The notes under the pieces are model-generated. The model was given only the letters and a program-made list of their open reading frames with translations, made no database searches and was not told the origin of the DNA. Positions 8,856 to 21,831 of a DNA stretch of 40,000 nucleotides are shown here, piece by piece. The DNA is from Pseudomonadales bacterium (GTDB lineage: Bacteria; Pseudomonadota; Gammaproteobacteria; Pseudomonadales; Azotimanducaceae): the NCBI GenBank assembly GCA_028277965.1, contig JANQFF010000318.1:1-40000 (forward strand). The letters are read 5' to 3'. Position numbers and translations under genes: made by a program. Position 1 is the first letter of the stretch. Every line of letters begins with the position of its first letter.

Positions 8856-9314
8856 ATGAACAGGCGGGAACGACAGGTAGAAGAATTGCTGACACCAACG
8901 GTTGAATCCCTTGGATGTGAAGTCTGGGGTGTTGAGTTTCTCAATCAGGGGAAACACAGCAAATTACGCCTATACATCGATCGCGATGGCGGCGTGACAG
9001 TGGACGACTGTGCACAAGTCAGCCGCCACGTGAGCGACATTCTCGATGTGGAAGAGTTCAGCAACAGCGCTTATACGCTGGAAGTCTCGTCCCCGGGTAT
9101 GGACCGGATCCTGTTCAAAGAAAGCCAGTACGAAAGCAACGTTGGCGAGCAGATCGATATCCGCCTCAATTTCCCGTTCGATGGCCGCAAGCGATTTGTC
9201 GGCACGCTGAGCGGGGTTGAGGACAGCAGTGCGGTCGTGCAGATCGAGGATGAAGAATTTTTATTGCCGCTGGAGAACGTCCAGCGAGCGCGGGTGGTTC
9301 CAACGTTTAGTTAG
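8856..9314 (+). CDS. rimP: Ribosome maturation factor RimP
   Basis: RimP is needed for maturation of the 30S subunit. Starting at ATG 8856 gives MNRRERQVEELLTPTVESLGCEVWGVEF, 152 residues, the normal size and N-terminus. The frame stays open back to 8733, but that extension runs through the leader hairpins and terminator, so it is rejected. An ATG at 8844 is a possible alternative. Conserved RimP segments include KLRLYIDRDGGVTVDDCAQVSRHVS, EVSSPGMDRIL and the C-terminal SH3-like part. It is first gene of the rimP-nusA-infB-rbfA-truB operon. Confidence 0.94.
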   Translation: MNRRERQVEELLTPTVESLGCEVWGVEFLNQGKHSKLRLYIDRDGGVTVDDCAQVSRHVSDILDVEEFSNSAYTLEVSSPGMDRILFKESQYESNVGEQIDIRLNFPFDGRKRFVGTLSGVEDSSAVVQIEDEEFLLPLENVQRARVVPTFS

Positions 9315-9329
9315 AGGTAAGAGCCAGGC

Positions 9330-10865
9330 ATGTCAAAGGAAATACTGTTAGTCGTTGAATCGGTATCCCACGAGAAGGGCGTTTCGAAAGACGTCATTTT
9401 CGAGGCGATCGAATCTGCGATGGCCATGGCCACCAAAAAGCGTTACGGCGAAAACGCCGAGTTTCGCGTCGCGATCGACCGCGAGACAGGTGAGTACGAC
9501 ACGTTCAGGACCTGGGCGGTCGTGAACTACGAAGACGAAGAAGAGCCGAACCCCGATGCAATGTACAGCGTCGAAGAGGCGCGTGAGATCAAGGCTGACG
9601 CAGAGCTCGGCGACGTGCTGGAAGAGCAGGTCGAATCGGTCGAGTTTGGACGTATCGCCGCGCAAACCGCTAAACAGGTCATCGTCCAGAAGGTCCGGGA
9701 AGCCGAGCGGGCTCAGATCGTGGATGCGTATCTTCCGCGACTTCACGAACTTGTCAGTGCCACCGTCAAGAAGCTTGGCCGCGACAGCGTGATTGTCGAC
9801 CTGGGTGGTAACGCCGAGGGGATACTGACGCGGGAACACCTGATTCCCAGGGAAACGTTCAGGGTAGGTGACCGTCTGCGTGCGCTACTGACGGAAATCC
9901 GCCCGGAAAACCGCGGGCCGCAGCTCATCCTGAGCCGTACCGTGCCTGACATGCTGATTGAGCTCTTCAAAGTGGAAGTGCCGGAAATTTCAGAAGACGT
10001 AATTGAAATACGTGCTGCAGCGAGAGACCCGGGTTCCCGTGCCAAGATTGCCGTTAAAACGAATGACGGGCGTATCGACCCGGTTGGCGCTTGTGTCGGT
10101 ATGCGTGGTTCCAGGGTCCAGGCTGTATCCGGCGAGCTGGCGGGTGAGCGGATCGACATCGTGCTCTGGGATGACAACCCGGCACAGCTCACCATCAACG
10201 CGATGGCACCGGCTGAAGTGGCATCGATTGTCCTGGATGAAGAAACCCACTCCATGGACATCGCCGTCACTGAAGAGAACCTCGCCCAGGCAATTGGGCG
10301 TGGCGGACAGAACGTGCGTCTGGCGAGCGACCTCTGCGGATGGTCCCTCAACATCATGACCGAAGAGGAAGCGGCACAGAAGCAGGAAGAAGAAGCGGTC
10401 CGTTTCATTGAAGAATTCATGGAATCGCTGTCTGTCGATGAGGACGTTGCGACTGTGCTTGTCGAAGAAGGATTCACCACACTCGAGGAGGTGGCGTACG
10501 TCCCCATCGAGGAGATGCTTGCCATCGAGGGGTTCGACGAGGAAATCGTCGAGGAATTGCGCAATCGTGCAAAAGACGCTCTCCTCACGAAAGCGATCGC
10601 AAGCGAAGAGGCGCTTGGAGACGTAACGCCCGCTGATGACCTCCTCTACATGGAGGGTATGAACCGGCAGTTGGCGTTCAAACTGGCCTCGAACGAAGTA
10701 GTGACCATGGAAGACCTCGCGGAACTCGCGATACCGGAACTTCAGGATATCGAGCCGGAGCTTACTGAGGACGAAGCGGCTGCGCTCATTCTCAAGGCTC
10801 GCGAGCCCTGGTTTGCGGATGAAGAAGACGATGCGGAAGAAAGTGCTGAACAGGCGGCTGAGTAA
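9330..10865 (+). CDS. nusA: Transcription termination/antitermination factor NusA
   Basis: NusA binds RNA polymerase and modulates pausing, termination and rRNA antitermination. The 511-residue protein has the N-terminal RNAP-binding domain ([19 protein letters not shown]), an S1 domain (about 135-200), two KH domains ([17 protein letters not shown] and [18 protein letters not shown]), and two acidic C-terminal repeats ([16 protein letters not shown] and [23 protein letters not shown]). The tail is rich in Glu/Asp. The repeats are typical of gammaproteobacterial NusA. It starts 15 nt after rimP and is followed by infB 24 nt on. Confidence 0.98.
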   Translation: MSKEILLVVESVSHEKGVSKDVIFEAIESAMAMATKKRYGENAEFRVAIDRETGEYDTFRTWAVVNYEDEEEPNPDAMYSVEEAREIKADAELGDVLEEQVESVEFGRIAAQTAKQVIVQKVREAERAQIVDAYLPRLHELVSATVKKLGRDSVIVDLGGNAEGILTREHLIPRETFRVGDRLRALLTEIRPENRGPQLILSRTVPDMLIELFKVEVPEISEDVIEIRAAARDPGSRAKIAVKTNDGRIDPVGACVGMRGSRVQAVSGELAGERIDIVLWDDNPAQLTINAMAPAEVASIVLDEETHSMDIAVTEENLAQAIGRGGQNVRLASDLCGWSLNIMTEEEAAQKQEEEAVRFIEEFMESLSVDEDVATVLVEEGFTTLEEVAYVPIEEMLAIEGFDEEIVEELRNRAKDALLTKAIASEEALGDVTPADDLLYMEGMNRQLAFKLASNEVVTMEDLAELAIPELQDIEPELTEDEAAALILKAREPWFADEEDDAEESAEQAAE

Positions 10866-10889
10866 GTAGCCGAACAGCAGGAGTAATGA

Positions 10890-13448
10890 ATGGCAGACGT
10901 AACGGTTAAACAGCTTGCAGAAACGGTCGGCGCCCCGGTCGACCGGTTGTTGCGACAAATGCAGGATGCCGGCCTCCCACACAAGGCGGAGGAAGACATG
11001 GTGTCTGACGAGCAACGTCAGACGTTGCTTGGGTTCCTGCGCAAGAGCCATGGTGCGAGCGAAGATTCCGCCAAGAAAGTCACGTTGAAGCGACGTGCCA
11101 GCGGCACACTCAAGGCAGGTCAGGGCCGAACAGGCCGCAGCGTCAACATCGAAGTCCGGCGCAAACGCACCTATGTGAAGCGCGGAGAAGACGAAGCTGC
11201 TGAAGCGGATGCACCTGCACCGCCTGCGGCGGCGCCGTCACAGGCAGAAACCGAGGCAGCCCGTATCCGTGAAGAGGAACAGGCACGCAAAGACGCCGAA
11301 GAACAGGCCCGCAGCGCTGAAGCGGAGCGTAAGGCCGAAGCTGAGCGCAAAGCTGAAGAGGAGCGCCTGAAGGCTGAAGAAGAGGCACGAAAGGCGGAAG
11401 AAGAGAAAGCCGCCCAGGAAGCTGCCGCGAAAGCCGAGCAGGAAAAACCGAAAGAACCTGAACAGACTGCAGCGGATCTGCAGGCTCAGTCCCAGGCTGC
11501 CGAGAAAGGCGGCAAACGTACTAAAGGCAAAGAGAAAGAACGGGAGCGTGGGAACGACGACTTTGGTGACGGCAAAGGCCGTCGTCGTGAGCTTTCGCTC
11601 AAGAGTCAGCGCCGTACCCGGCGCAAACAGCCACAACGGCAGGCGCCTTTGCAGGTTGAACAGCAGGGTGGCGAATTCAAGCCCACCGAGTTCATCGAGC
11701 GTGAAGTGGAAGTGGGTGAACTGAACTCCGTTGGCGACCTGGCAGCAGGCATGGCGGTGAAAGCCAACGAGGTCATCAAGACGCTCATGGGCATGGGTGT
11801 CATGGCAACCATCAACCAGACGCTCGACCAGGATACGGCAACGCTCCTCGTCGAGGAGATGGGTCACAAGGTCAAGATTGTCAGTGACGATGCGCTTGAA
11901 GAGGAACACGTTGCGCGTCTGCAGATCGAAGGTGATGCGCAGACGCGTGCGCCGGTTGTCACCGTGATGGGTCATGTAGACCACGGTAAAACTTCACTGC
12001 TCGACTACATCCGCAACACACGTGTGACCAGCGGCGAAGCGGGTGGCATTACGCAGCACATAGGCGCGTATAGCGTGCACGCGCATGATGCTGATATCAC
12101 ATTCATTGATACACCCGGCCACGCTGCGTTCACCGCAATGCGTGCCCGCGGTGCCAAGGTGACGGACATCGTCATCCTGGTGGTTGCTGCTGACGATGGT
12201 GTTATGCCGCAAACCGAAGAAGCCATCCAGCACGCAAAAGCGGCTGAAGTGCCGATCATTGTTGCAATCAACAAGATGGACCTCGAAGGGGCTGACCCGG
12301 ACCGGGTCACAAACGAGCTGGCTGCCAAAGAGGTTGTCCCGGAAGACTGGGGCGGTGATACGCAGTTCATCAAAGTTTCTGCCGTCACGGGCGAAGGCGT
12401 CGACGACCTTCTCGAAGCGATTGTCCTTCAGTCAGAGATCATGGAGCTTGGGGCGATTGAGAAAGCCCCCGGTCAGGGTGTGGTGATCGAATCCCGTCTT
12501 GATCGCGGTCGCGGTCCGGTTGCGACGATTCTCGTGCAGAACGGAACACTTCATCAGGGTGACATTGTCATCGCAGGTGAATCGTACGGACGCGTGCGCG
12601 CGATGATCGATGACAAAGGCGACAACACCAAGGTTGCCGGACCTTCTCAACCTGTCGAGGTGCTTGGTCTCAACGGAACACCCAATGCGGGCGACGATTT
12701 TTCCGTTGCAGCGGATGAGCGCTCAGCACGGGAACTGGCGGAGCAGCGTAGCGACCGGAGCCAGGAACACCGCCAGGCGATGCAGCAGGCGGCCAAACTG
12801 GAGAACATGTTCGCCAACATCGGTGAAGGCGAGAAGCGGATCATGAAGCTTGTGGTCAAAGCCGATGTGCGCGGCAGCCTGGAGGCGATCGTGCAAGCCC
12901 TGGCTGAACTCGGTAACGAGGAGGTTGGCGTCCAGGTGCTTGGTTCTGGGGTCGGTGGCATCTCGGAGTCCGATGCCACGATGGCGATCACCTACGGAGC
13001 CGTCGTCTTTGGTTTCAACGTCCGTGCTGACAAGACAGCGAAAACGTTGCTCGAGCGCGATGGCATCGATCTACGTTACTACAGCGTCATTTACGAACTG
13101 TTGGATGATGTGAAGCAGGTGTTGTCTGGCATGTTGACGCCTGAGTTGCGTGAAGAGATTGTGGGTGTGGCAGAAGTACGGGACGTATTCCGCTCACCGC
13201 GGTTCGGCGACATTGCTGGTTGTATGGTGACAGAAGGTACGGTCTTCCGGAACAAACCCATACGCGTCCTGCGCGACAATGTTGTGATTTACGAAGGTGA
13301 GCTCGAATCGTTGCGGCGTTTCAAAGACGACGTGAACGAAGTCCGCAGCGGCACCGAGTGTGGTATCGGCGTGCGCAATTACAACGATGTGCGTGTCGGT
13401 GACCAGATTGAAGTCTACGACTCCAAAGAAGTAGCGCGCGAGCTGTAA
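10890..13448 (+). CDS. infB: Translation initiation factor IF-2
   Basis: IF-2 is the GTPase that brings fMet-tRNA to the 30S and promotes subunit joining. The 852-residue protein has an N-terminal IF2_N domain ([21 protein letters not shown]), a long charged Ala/Glu/Lys-rich coiled linker (about 105-230), a second N-domain (about 270-340), and the G domain with GHVDHGKT near 361, DTPGHAAF and NKMD. These are followed by the domain II/III and IV segments that contact fMet-tRNA. GGAG lies 8 nt before the ATG. Internal in-frame starts that could give shorter isoforms were not resolved. Confidence 0.98.
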   Translation: MADVTVKQLAETVGAPVDRLLRQMQDAGLPHKAEEDMVSDEQRQTLLGFLRKSHGASEDSAKKVTLKRRASGTLKAGQGRTGRSVNIEVRRKRTYVKRGEDEAAEADAPAPPAAAPSQAETEAARIREEEQARKDAEEQARSAEAERKAEAERKAEEERLKAEEEARKAEEEKAAQEAAAKAEQEKPKEPEQTAADLQAQSQAAEKGGKRTKGKEKERERGNDDFGDGKGRRRELSLKSQRRTRRKQPQRQAPLQVEQQGGEFKPTEFIEREVEVGELNSVGDLAAGMAVKANEVIKTLMGMGVMATINQTLDQDTATLLVEEMGHKVKIVSDDALEEEHVARLQIEGDAQTRAPVVTVMGHVDHGKTSLLDYIRNTRVTSGEAGGITQHIGAYSVHAHDADITFIDTPGHAAFTAMRARGAKVTDIVILVVAADDGVMPQTEEAIQHAKAAEVPIIVAINKMDLEGADPDRVTNELAAKEVVPEDWGGDTQFIKVSAVTGEGVDDLLEAIVLQSEIMELGAIEKAPGQGVVIESRLDRGRGPVATILVQNGTLHQGDIVIAGESYGRVRAMIDDKGDNTKVAGPSQPVEVLGLNGTPNAGDDFSVAADERSARELAEQRSDRSQEHRQAMQQAAKLENMFANIGEGEKRIMKLVVKADVRGSLEAIVQALAELGNEEVGVQVLGSGVGGISESDATMAITYGAVVFGFNVRADKTAKTLLERDGIDLRYYSVIYELLDDVKQVLSGMLTPELREEIVGVAEVRDVFRSPRFGDIAGCMVTEGTVFRNKPIRVLRDNVVIYEGELESLRRFKDDVNEVRSGTECGIGVRNYNDVRVGDQIEVYDSKEVAREL

Positions 13449-13458
13449 CTTGCTGGCA

Positions 13459-13839
13459 ATGTCTCAGTCTCGTGATCTTCGAGTTGCCGATTTCATCAGA
13501 GATGAAGTTGCCCGGATCATTCAGCTCGAAATGCGAGATCCCCGCATCGGGGCGTTCGTGAGCGTCAATGACGTCCGGGTCTCGAAAGACCTCGCGTTTG
13601 CGGACATCTATGTTTCATCGTTGCAGGCTGAAAGCGCCAGTGAGCGGGAAGAACTCATCAAAGTGCTCAATCAGGCGGCAGGCTACGTAAGGTCGACCCT
13701 CGCCAAGCGGCACAAGATGCGCACTACACCCAAACCCCGTTTTCACTACGATGAACTCGTCGAAGGTGGGCCTCGTCTGGAACGCCTGATAGAAGAGGCT
13801 CTTCGCGAAAAGAGCGACGGGAATCGATCAGATGACTGA
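13459..13839 (+). CDS. rbfA: Ribosome-binding factor A
   Basis: RbfA binds the 30S near helix 1 and 44 and is required for late 16S processing and cold growth. The 126-residue protein is a single KH-like domain with VADFIRDEVARIIQLEMRDPRIG and the terminal PRFHYDE segment. I chose ATG 13459; a TTG at 13450, only 1 nt after the infB stop, would add three residues (MLA). The 3' end overlaps truB by 8 bp, consistent with translational coupling. Confidence 0.95.
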   Translation: MSQSRDLRVADFIRDEVARIIQLEMRDPRIGAFVSVNDVRVSKDLAFADIYVSSLQAESASEREELIKVLNQAAGYVRSTLAKRHKMRTTPKPRFHYDELVEGGPRLERLIEEALREKSDGNRSDD

Positions 13840-14770
13840 ACGTAAGCGCAGCAGGCGATCCCGTCGGCGCGGCCGTCCCGTGGACGGCATTCTCGTTCTG
13901 AACAAACCCAAGGGCTGGTCATCCAACGAGGCGGTACAGGAGATCAAGCGACTGTACGGTGCACAGAAGGTGGGGCATACGGGAAGTCTCGACCCGCTGG
14001 CAACAGGTGTACTACCGCTGTGCCTGGGTGAAGCCACGAAGTTTTCGCAGTTTCTCCTGAATTCGGATAAACGCTACTGGACCCGCATCAAGCTGGGCGT
14101 GGCAACCGAAACCGGTGACTCCGATGGGGCTGAAATCAGCCGTGCCGATGCGAGTCACATCACACGTGAAGATGTGGAAGGTGCGCTTGAAAACCAGCGC
14201 GGGGAAATACAGCAGATCCCGTCGATGTATTCAGCGTTGAAGCATAAAGGGCAACCTTTGTATAAACTCGCGCGCCAGGGTATTGAGGTAGAGCGCGAGC
14301 CAAGGTGTGTGACGCTCTACAGTAACGAACTCGTGGCTTTTGAAGGTGACGAGATAGAGCTGGAGCTGCATTGCAGCAAAGGCACGTACATCAGGACCAT
14401 TGCTGAAGATATCGGCAAAGAGCTGGGCGTTGGTGCACACGTGACCGCGTTGCACCGGCGCAGCGCGGGTCCGTTTGAAGAAGAAGACGCGCTGACTGTG
14501 GAATTCCTGCAGGCAGAGCGAGAGAAAGGCTCGTTGGATAAATTCCTGCTGCCAGCTTCGAGCGCGGTACGTCAGTGGCCGGAAGTGGTCCTGAATGACT
14601 CAACCGCGTTTTATCTGAGGCAGGGCCAGCCGGTCATTGTGCCGCACGCGCCAACCAGTGGTTGGGTGCGGTTGTGCGAAGAAGGCCACGGTGAGGATCT
14701 CGAATTTCTCGGCGTGGGTGAAGTTTTGGACGATGGGCGTGTAGCGCCCAGAAGATTGATAGTCGGTTAA
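13832..14770 (+). CDS. truB: tRNA pseudouridine-55 synthase TruB
   Basis: TruB makes pseudouridine 55 in the T loop of nearly all tRNAs. The 312-residue protein has an Arg/Lys-rich start, then DGILVLNKPKGWSS and the catalytic Asp54 in HTGSLDPLATGVLP. Later motifs are YSALKHKGQPLYKLAR and CSKGTYIRTIAEDIG; a C-terminal PUA-like domain follows. The first eight bases overlap rbfA. A 6-bp stem (GTCGGT/ACCGAC, 14762-14776) spans the stop codon but has no T-run. Confidence 0.97.
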   Translation: MTERKRSRRSRRRGRPVDGILVLNKPKGWSSNEAVQEIKRLYGAQKVGHTGSLDPLATGVLPLCLGEATKFSQFLLNSDKRYWTRIKLGVATETGDSDGAEISRADASHITREDVEGALENQRGEIQQIPSMYSALKHKGQPLYKLARQGIEVEREPRCVTLYSNELVAFEGDEIELELHCSKGTYIRTIAEDIGKELGVGAHVTALHRRSAGPFEEEDALTVEFLQAEREKGSLDKFLLPASSAVRQWPEVVLNDSTAFYLRQGQPVIVPHAPTSGWVRLCEEGHGEDLEFLGVGEVLDDGRVAPRRLIVG

Positions 14771-14848
14771 ACCGACCAATAGAAAATGGGATGACTATAA
14801 ATATGCATGGTCACTCCTGAACTTAATGGCATATTCAAGAGGTAAAAA

Positions 14849-15118
14849 ATGGCTTTAACAGCTGAACGAAAAGCAGAAATCATCAAAGACTACCAGCTGG
14901 AAGATGGCGACACAGGGTCGCCCGAAGTGCAGGTGGCTTTGCTGACTCACAACATCAATACGTTACAGGATCACTTTCGTGATCATCACAAAGATCATCA
15001 CTCGCGGCGCGGGCTGATCCGAATGGTTAATCAGCGCCGCAAATTGTTGGATTATTTAAGAGAAAAAGACAGCGCTCGTTATACAGGTTTGATTCAGCGA
15101 CTGGGATTACGTCGCTAA
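14849..15118 (+). CDS. rpsO: Ribosomal protein S15 (30S)
   Basis: S15 is a primary 16S-binding protein of the 30S platform. It has 89 residues, the family's normal length. Conserved segments are [32 protein letters not shown], and [28 protein letters not shown] lies 7 nt before the ATG. The 78-bp gap after truB contains a TATAAAT at 14796 without a convincing -35 box, so an independent promoter is uncertain. Confidence 0.98.
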   Translation: MALTAERKAEIIKDYQLEDGDTGSPEVQVALLTHNINTLQDHFRDHHKDHHSRRGLIRMVNQRRKLLDYLREKDSARYTGLIQRLGLRR

Positions 15119-15139
15119 GCGAGCATATTGGAGGTAAGT

Positions 15140-17263
15140 TTGAACCCAGTTACAAAAACATTTCAGTTTGGCGATACGGAAGTCTCGATCGAGACAGGTA
15201 AAGTCGCCAAACAGGCAACCGGTTCGGTCATGGTCACCATGGGTGATACGGTTGTTCTGACAACTGTTGTCGGAAATCCAATTGCCCGTCCGGGTCAGGA
15301 TTTCTTTCCGTTGACAGTTAATTACCAGGAAAAGACCTATGCAGCCGGGAAGATCCCCGGTGGGTTTTTCCGCCGGGAAGGCCGGCCGAGCGAAAAGGAA
15401 ACACTCACGTGTCGCCTGATCGACCGCCCGATCCGTCCGCTGTTCCCCAAGGGATTCATGAACGAGGTTCAGGTCATCCCGACGGTCATGTCCACTGACA
15501 AAGACCAGGATCCGGATATTGCCGCCATGATTGGAACGTCAGCCGCGCTGGCGCTTTCCGGCATCCCGTTCAACGGACCGATTGGCGCGGCCAGGGTCGG
15601 CTACAAGGATGGTACCTATCTGCTCAACCCGGGTTACGAAGCCCTGGGCGAATCGATGCTCAACATGACGGTTGCCGGTACAGAATCAGCGGTTCTCATG
15701 GTGGAATCTGAAGCGAAAGAGCTCACCGAAGACGAGATGCTCGGTGCGGTACTTTTTGCCCACCAGGAAATGCAGGTGGTCATCCAGGCCATCAACGAAC
15801 TGGCTGCTGAAGCCGGTAAACCCAAGTGGGACTGGCAGCCTGAGCCGACCAACGATGAGCTGCTGGGCCGTGTTTCGGACTCCATTTCAGCGGATCTTGG
15901 TGAGGCTTACCGGATCAGCGACAAGATGGAACGCCAGGGTCGCGTTGGCGAACTGCGTTCAAAAGTCGTCGAAGAGTTGAGCAGCGGAGACGAGCCGGAT
16001 TTCTCATCTGACGAAGTTGCCGACATGTTCGGTAAAGTCGAGAAAGAGATGGTTCGCAGTCGTGTTCTCAACGGTGAGCCGCGAATCGACGGTCGCGATC
16101 TGCGTACCGTACGGCCGATCTCCGTTGAAGTAGGTGTACTACCCAAAACCCACGGGTCAGCGCTTTTCACCCGGGGTGAAACCCAGGCCATTGTTGTAGC
16201 AACACTGGGAACCCTTCGTGATGCAGCGATGGTCGATGCGCTCGAAGGCACCTTCAAAGACCAGTTCATGCTGCATTACAACTTCCCGCCATACAGCGTG
16301 GGAGAGGCAGGTTTCATGGGTGGTCCGAAGCGTCGTGAGATTGGTCACGGGCGTCTGGCACGCAGGGGTGTCGCGGCAACATTGCCCGACGGGGAAGATT
16401 TCCCGTACACCATTCGTGTTGTGTCTGAGATCACCGAGTCCAACGGCTCAAGTTCCATGGCGAGTGTCTGTGGTACATCTCTGGCGTTGATGGACGCGGG
16501 TGTTCCGGTCACCGCACCGGTTGCCGGTGTGGCGATGGGTCTCGTCAAGGACGGCAACAAGTATGCAGTCCTGACGGACATCCTGGGTGACGAAGATCAC
16601 CTCGGCGACATGGACTTCAAAGTGGCTGGTTCCAGAAAAGGTGTCACTGCGCTGCAGATGGACATCAAGATTGACGGTATCACCGAAGAGATCATGGAAG
16701 CGGCTCTCCAGCAGGCCAACGAAGCACGTCTGCACATCCTCGATGAGATGGGCAAGGTCATCAGCGAGTCGCGTCCGGAGCTTTCCGACAACGCACCTGC
16801 CATGACCAACATCAAAGTCCATCCGGACAAGATCCGCGACATCATCGGCAAAGGTGGCGCAACCATCCGCGGTATTGTCGAAGAGACAGGCGCGGAAGTG
16901 GACATCGACGACGACGGCAACGTGCGGATCTACGCGGACAACGCGGATTCCAAGAATGCAGCTGTTGCGCGAGTCGAGGAGATTGTTGCGGAAGCAGAAG
17001 TTGGCAAGATCTACCACGGTAAGGTGGAGCGTATTGTCGACTTTGGTGCGTTCGTCAACATCCTGCCCGGCAAAGACGGTCTCCTGCATATCTCCCAGAT
17101 TGCCCAGGAGCGTGTCGAGCAGGTCACTGACTACCTTTCCGAAGGTCAGGAAGTGGACGTGGTGGTTCTCGATGTCGACCAGCGTGGTCGGATCAAGCTC
17201 TCAATCAAAGAGCTGCCGAACTACCAAGACTCTGACGACGAGCCGGAACAGGCAGAAGCCTAA
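15140..17263 (+). CDS. pnp: Polynucleotide phosphorylase
   Basis: PNPase is the phosphorolytic 3'-5' exoribonuclease and a degradosome component. Two RNase PH domains (about 10-230 and 315-545), a KH domain ([20 protein letters not shown]) and an S1 domain ([21 protein letters not shown]) are in the usual order. I start at TTG 15140 because GGAGG (15130-15134) is 5 nt upstream and the resulting [11 protein letters not shown] matches the family; the TTG at 15128 overlaps the ribosome binding site itself. The gap to rpsO is only 21 nt, too short for the long RNase III hairpin that precedes E. coli pnp. Confidence 0.97.
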   Translation: MNPVTKTFQFGDTEVSIETGKVAKQATGSVMVTMGDTVVLTTVVGNPIARPGQDFFPLTVNYQEKTYAAGKIPGGFFRREGRPSEKETLTCRLIDRPIRPLFPKGFMNEVQVIPTVMSTDKDQDPDIAAMIGTSAALALSGIPFNGPIGAARVGYKDGTYLLNPGYEALGESMLNMTVAGTESAVLMVESEAKELTEDEMLGAVLFAHQEMQVVIQAINELAAEAGKPKWDWQPEPTNDELLGRVSDSISADLGEAYRISDKMERQGRVGELRSKVVEELSSGDEPDFSSDEVADMFGKVEKEMVRSRVLNGEPRIDGRDLRTVRPISVEVGVLPKTHGSALFTRGETQAIVVATLGTLRDAAMVDALEGTFKDQFMLHYNFPPYSVGEAGFMGGPKRREIGHGRLARRGVAATLPDGEDFPYTIRVVSEITESNGSSSMASVCGTSLALMDAGVPVTAPVAGVAMGLVKDGNKYAVLTDILGDEDHLGDMDFKVAGSRKGVTALQMDIKIDGITEEIMEAALQQANEARLHILDEMGKVISESRPELSDNAPAMTNIKVHPDKIRDIIGKGGATIRGIVEETGAEVDIDDDGNVRIYADNADSKNAAVARVEEIVAEAEVGKIYHGKVERIVDFGAFVNILPGKDGLLHISQIAQERVEQVTDYLSEGQEVDVVVLDVDQRGRIKLSIKELPNYQDSDDEPEQAEA

Positions 17264-17265
17264 CG

Positions 17266-17309
17266 AAAAAACTAGTAACAATGGGGTCAGACCCCATTGT
17301 TACTAGTTT
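17266..17309 (-). terminator. Perfect 19-bp palindrome downstream of pnp; terminator for acs direction
   Basis: Arms 17269-17287 and 17291-17309 are perfectly complementary around the 3-nt loop CAG, with the core GGGGTCAGACCCC. On the minus strand the stem is followed by TTTTTT, giving a strong intrinsic terminator for acs transcripts. On the plus strand only TTTA follows, so pnp termination would be weaker. The arm length is far beyond that of an ordinary terminator. Confidence 0.75.
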
Positions 17310-17313
17310 AAGA

Positions 17314-17379
17314 ATCGCGGCTAAAGCCGCTCCTACAGAGGTAGCTGATTTGCTCTGTAGGAGCGGGTTTAGCCGCGAT
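17314..17379. repeat. REP/BIME-type palindromic pair, between pnp and acs
   Basis: Arms 17314-17340 and 17353-17379 (27 nt each) are inverted repeats with one mismatch (GCGGGTTT instead of GCGGCTTT on the right). It lies between the pnp palindrome and the acs stop codon, in a convergent intergenic space. Confidence 0.92.
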
Positions 17380-17382
17380 GAT

Positions 17383-19320
<1,938 letters not shown>

Positions 19321-19355
19321 TTGTTCTGCCTCCCACCCAGCTCGATGCAGCGGAG

Positions 19356-20921
19356 CTAATCCGAGCGCAGATAGTCGATCAGGCCCTGGGTGGCAGGGTC
19401 GTTTCGATGCTCCAGGTCGGATGCGTGTCCGTTCGAGGCGAGCTGTTCGTAAATTGGTATCGCCAGGTTCTTGCCCAGCTCAACGCCCCATTGATCGAAA
19501 GAGTTTATGTTCCAAATGGAGCCTTGGCAAAACACCTTGTGCTCGTAAACAGCCAGGAGAGCGCCAAGCTGGCGGGGTCCCAGCTCATCGAGGACCACGG
19601 TTGTGGTTGGATGATTTCCAGCAACGTCGCGATAAGGTTCGTCTTCCGCGGAAAACCCCTCAGCCATGGCTTTACTCTGTCCCAGCGCGTTGGCCAGCAG
19701 CCAGTCGTGGTGCTCTTTCAGTCCACGCTCGTCTTCCCTGACGACGATGAAGTCAGCCGCAAAAGCCTGCGTGCCCTGGTGCAGAAGCTGGTGATACGCG
19801 TGTTGTCCCCGTGTCCCTGTACCGCCCCAGAGAATCGGCATCGTGTGATAGTTCACAGCGTTACCGTCCACGTCGACAGATTTGCCATTGCTTTCCATTT
19901 CGAGCTGCTGAAGGTACTCCGGCAGGAGAGTGAGGCGTTCGTCATAGCTGAGCACTGCCAGGGATCCGGCGCCCAGGAAGTTGTAGTTCCACGTCGCCAG
20001 CAGGGCTGACAGGGCGGGCACGTTAGAAAGAAACGGGGTGCTGGCCAGGTGCTGATCAACCTCACACGCGCCGGCCAGGAGGTTATTGAATCCGTCTGTA
20101 CCCAGGGCAAGCTGAATAGGTAACCCAACAGCGGACCACAGGGAGTACCTGCCGCCAACCCAGTCCCACATGGGTAAGAGGTTGTCGGGGTTGAGACCAA
20201 ATTCAGATGCAGCCTGCAGGTTGGTGGTGATGCCGATGAAATGCTGATCGATGTGTTGCGGTGCGTTTGTCCGTTCGATGAACCAGGATCTTGCGCTCAT
20301 CGCGTTGACCTTGGTCTCCAGCGTTCCGAACGATTTCGACGCAACGATGAATAAAGTTGTTTCCGGGTTCTTCCCCGCAAGGGCTTTGTGCAGATCATTG
20401 GCGTCGATGTTAGCCAGAAAAACGACATTCAGATGAGTTGTCTTGTGATCGTCCAGTGCCCTGACAACAAGCTCAGGCCCCAGATGTGATCCTCCAATAC
20501 CGATGTGGACAATGTCGGTGATGGGTTTGCCGGTGTAGCCTCGCCATTGGCCTGCGCGTACAGCGTCCGAGAGCTCTGACATCCTTCGTCGAACAGCCGC
20601 TATCTCCTTCCCGGATGTGGGGTCGGCTGCTCCACCGCGAAGCGCGGAGTGCAGGGCAGGACGGCCCTCGCTGCGGTTGACCTCATCACCGGAGAAAAGC
20701 GCATCGATGCGGTCGACCAAACCACACTCAGCGGCCAGTCTGTCCAGGATCCGGAGCGTATTCGCGTCAACGTGCTGCTTGCTGAAGTCGAAGAGGCACC
20801 CGGCAATGGTGTGCCTCAGGTTTGCAGTTCGCTGTTCATCCAGAACAAGTTCGCTGAGCGCGGGGAGTTGTTTTGAATGCCGGGCAAGTTCCTCCCAGGC
20901 ATCGGCTTCTGTTGGATTCAC
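19356..20921 (-). CDS. pgi: Glucose-6-phosphate isomerase
   Basis: Pgi interconverts glucose-6-phosphate and fructose-6-phosphate. At 521 residues it is slightly shorter than the ~550 of E. coli. Family motifs visible are [39 protein letters not shown], the active-site YHQLLHQGT, and [12 protein letters not shown], which carries the catalytic lysine. The GTG start overlaps the stop of the upstream PanC-like gene (GTGA), implying translational coupling. Confidence 0.97.
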   Translation of the reverse strand: MNPTEADAWEELARHSKQLPALSELVLDEQRTANLRHTIAGCLFDFSKQHVDANTLRILDRLAAECGLVDRIDALFSGDEVNRSEGRPALHSALRGGAADPTSGKEIAAVRRRMSELSDAVRAGQWRGYTGKPITDIVHIGIGGSHLGPELVVRALDDHKTTHLNVVFLANIDANDLHKALAGKNPETTLFIVASKSFGTLETKVNAMSARSWFIERTNAPQHIDQHFIGITTNLQAASEFGLNPDNLLPMWDWVGGRYSLWSAVGLPIQLALGTDGFNNLLAGACEVDQHLASTPFLSNVPALSALLATWNYNFLGAGSLAVLSYDERLTLLPEYLQQLEMESNGKSVDVDGNAVNYHTMPILWGGTGTRGQHAYHQLLHQGTQAFAADFIVVREDERGLKEHHDWLLANALGQSKAMAEGFSAEDEPYRDVAGNHPTTTVVLDELGPRQLGALLAVYEHKVFCQGSIWNINSFDQWGVELGKNLAIPIYEQLASNGHASDLEHRNDPATQGLIDYLRSD

Positions 20922-21733
20922 AAAGCGAATTCCAGGTTGTCGGAGAACACATGTCCTCCGAGCCGCGCGTTGCAGATCAAACGGAACTGGGTTGTCTTCT
21001 CGTCGGCGGTTGCCAGGCTCTCGTCGTCCAGGATGAAAAAGTCCACATCCTCGAGCTGACTCGTCTTGAGTGCCATGCGTGCGGTGTTAGCCACCTTGTT
21101 GTATTGACGCGCGCCGGATTCGATCGCTTTGGCCGCGTCGTTAAGGGTCCGGTAAATTGTGGTCACCGACTTCCGGTCGGTAGTGGAGAACTGTTCGGCG
21201 GGTGAGCCGACCAGAATGCCGTCTTCGTGCCGGATCGTCGGCACCAGATGTAGACGGACGGCCATATCGAGCTCCCGGACAAGGACCTCCAGAAACCTGT
21301 AATCCAGGTAGTTGGCGGAGCCAAACAGGACAACGTCCGGGTTAATGCGATTAATGAGCTTGACGTAGCAGGTAATGCGGTCTGTCTCGGCAGCTATCGG
21401 GCAATCAAAGGGTGATACGAAGCTGACGGAGCTTGCGATCTCGCTTCTCTGCGGCACAAAGAGGAGGTCGACGTGGTGGTGTTCAGCATAGCCGATATCC
21501 TGAAACTCGGAAGCGCTGACGACGTTGTCCGATCCAGGCTGAGGAGTGTTCCCATTGGGGAGAATCACACCAACAACCTTGTCGCTCATGAAGCGAGCGG
21601 CGTTGATGAGCGTCCCGTGACCGTCGTGCAGGTCGCCATGAGTGACAATCATGGCAAGCTGACTGTCACGTGTGCAGGCTCGTAGCTTCTCGAGCTGCTC
21701 GGTCAATGTCTCAGTTGAATGCGCAATCAGCAT
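20918..21733 (-). CDS. Degenerate pantothenate synthetase-like protein (PanC family, probable pseudoenzyme)
   Basis: Fold and length (271 residues) follow PanC, which joins pantoate and beta-alanine. The nucleotide-binding HxGH survives as HDGH (36-39) in VTHGDLHDGH, and DGILVGSP aligns with DGLALSSRN. Key residues are changed: the catalytic lysine of the FGxKDxQQ motif is Ala140 (FGSANYLDY), the SSRN loop is GSPA, NPLQF is NTPQP, and the Met of PTMG is His32. Normal PanC activity therefore seems unlikely. panB and panD, its usual neighbours, are absent. The frame is intact and coupled to pgi, so it is not an obvious pseudogene. A TAGAAT (minus strand, 21769-21764) may be a -10 box. Confidence 0.8.
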   Translation of the reverse strand: MLIAHSTETLTEQLEKLRACTRDSQLAMIVTHGDLHDGHGTLINAARFMSDKVVGVILPNGNTPQPGSDNVVSASEFQDIGYAEHHHVDLLFVPQRSEIASSVSFVSPFDCPIAAETDRITCYVKLINRINPDVVLFGSANYLDYRFLEVLVRELDMAVRLHLVPTIRHEDGILVGSPAEQFSTTDRKSVTTIYRTLNDAAKAIESGARQYNKVANTARMALKTSQLEDVDFFILDDESLATADEKTTQFRLICNARLGGHVFSDNLEFAL

Positions 21734-21831
21734 ACGCGGCAGAATCCCTGCTACACGATCGACATTCTAACCCGCGCTGAGAAAGAACCTTCGCTTGCGG
21801 GACGATAGTGTGACGAGCACCACATTCTTAG

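Noticed and set aside
11238-11984. Antisense open frame opposite infB
   Set aside because: Phe/Leu-rich product simply mirrors the Lys/Glu/Ala-rich linker of IF-2.
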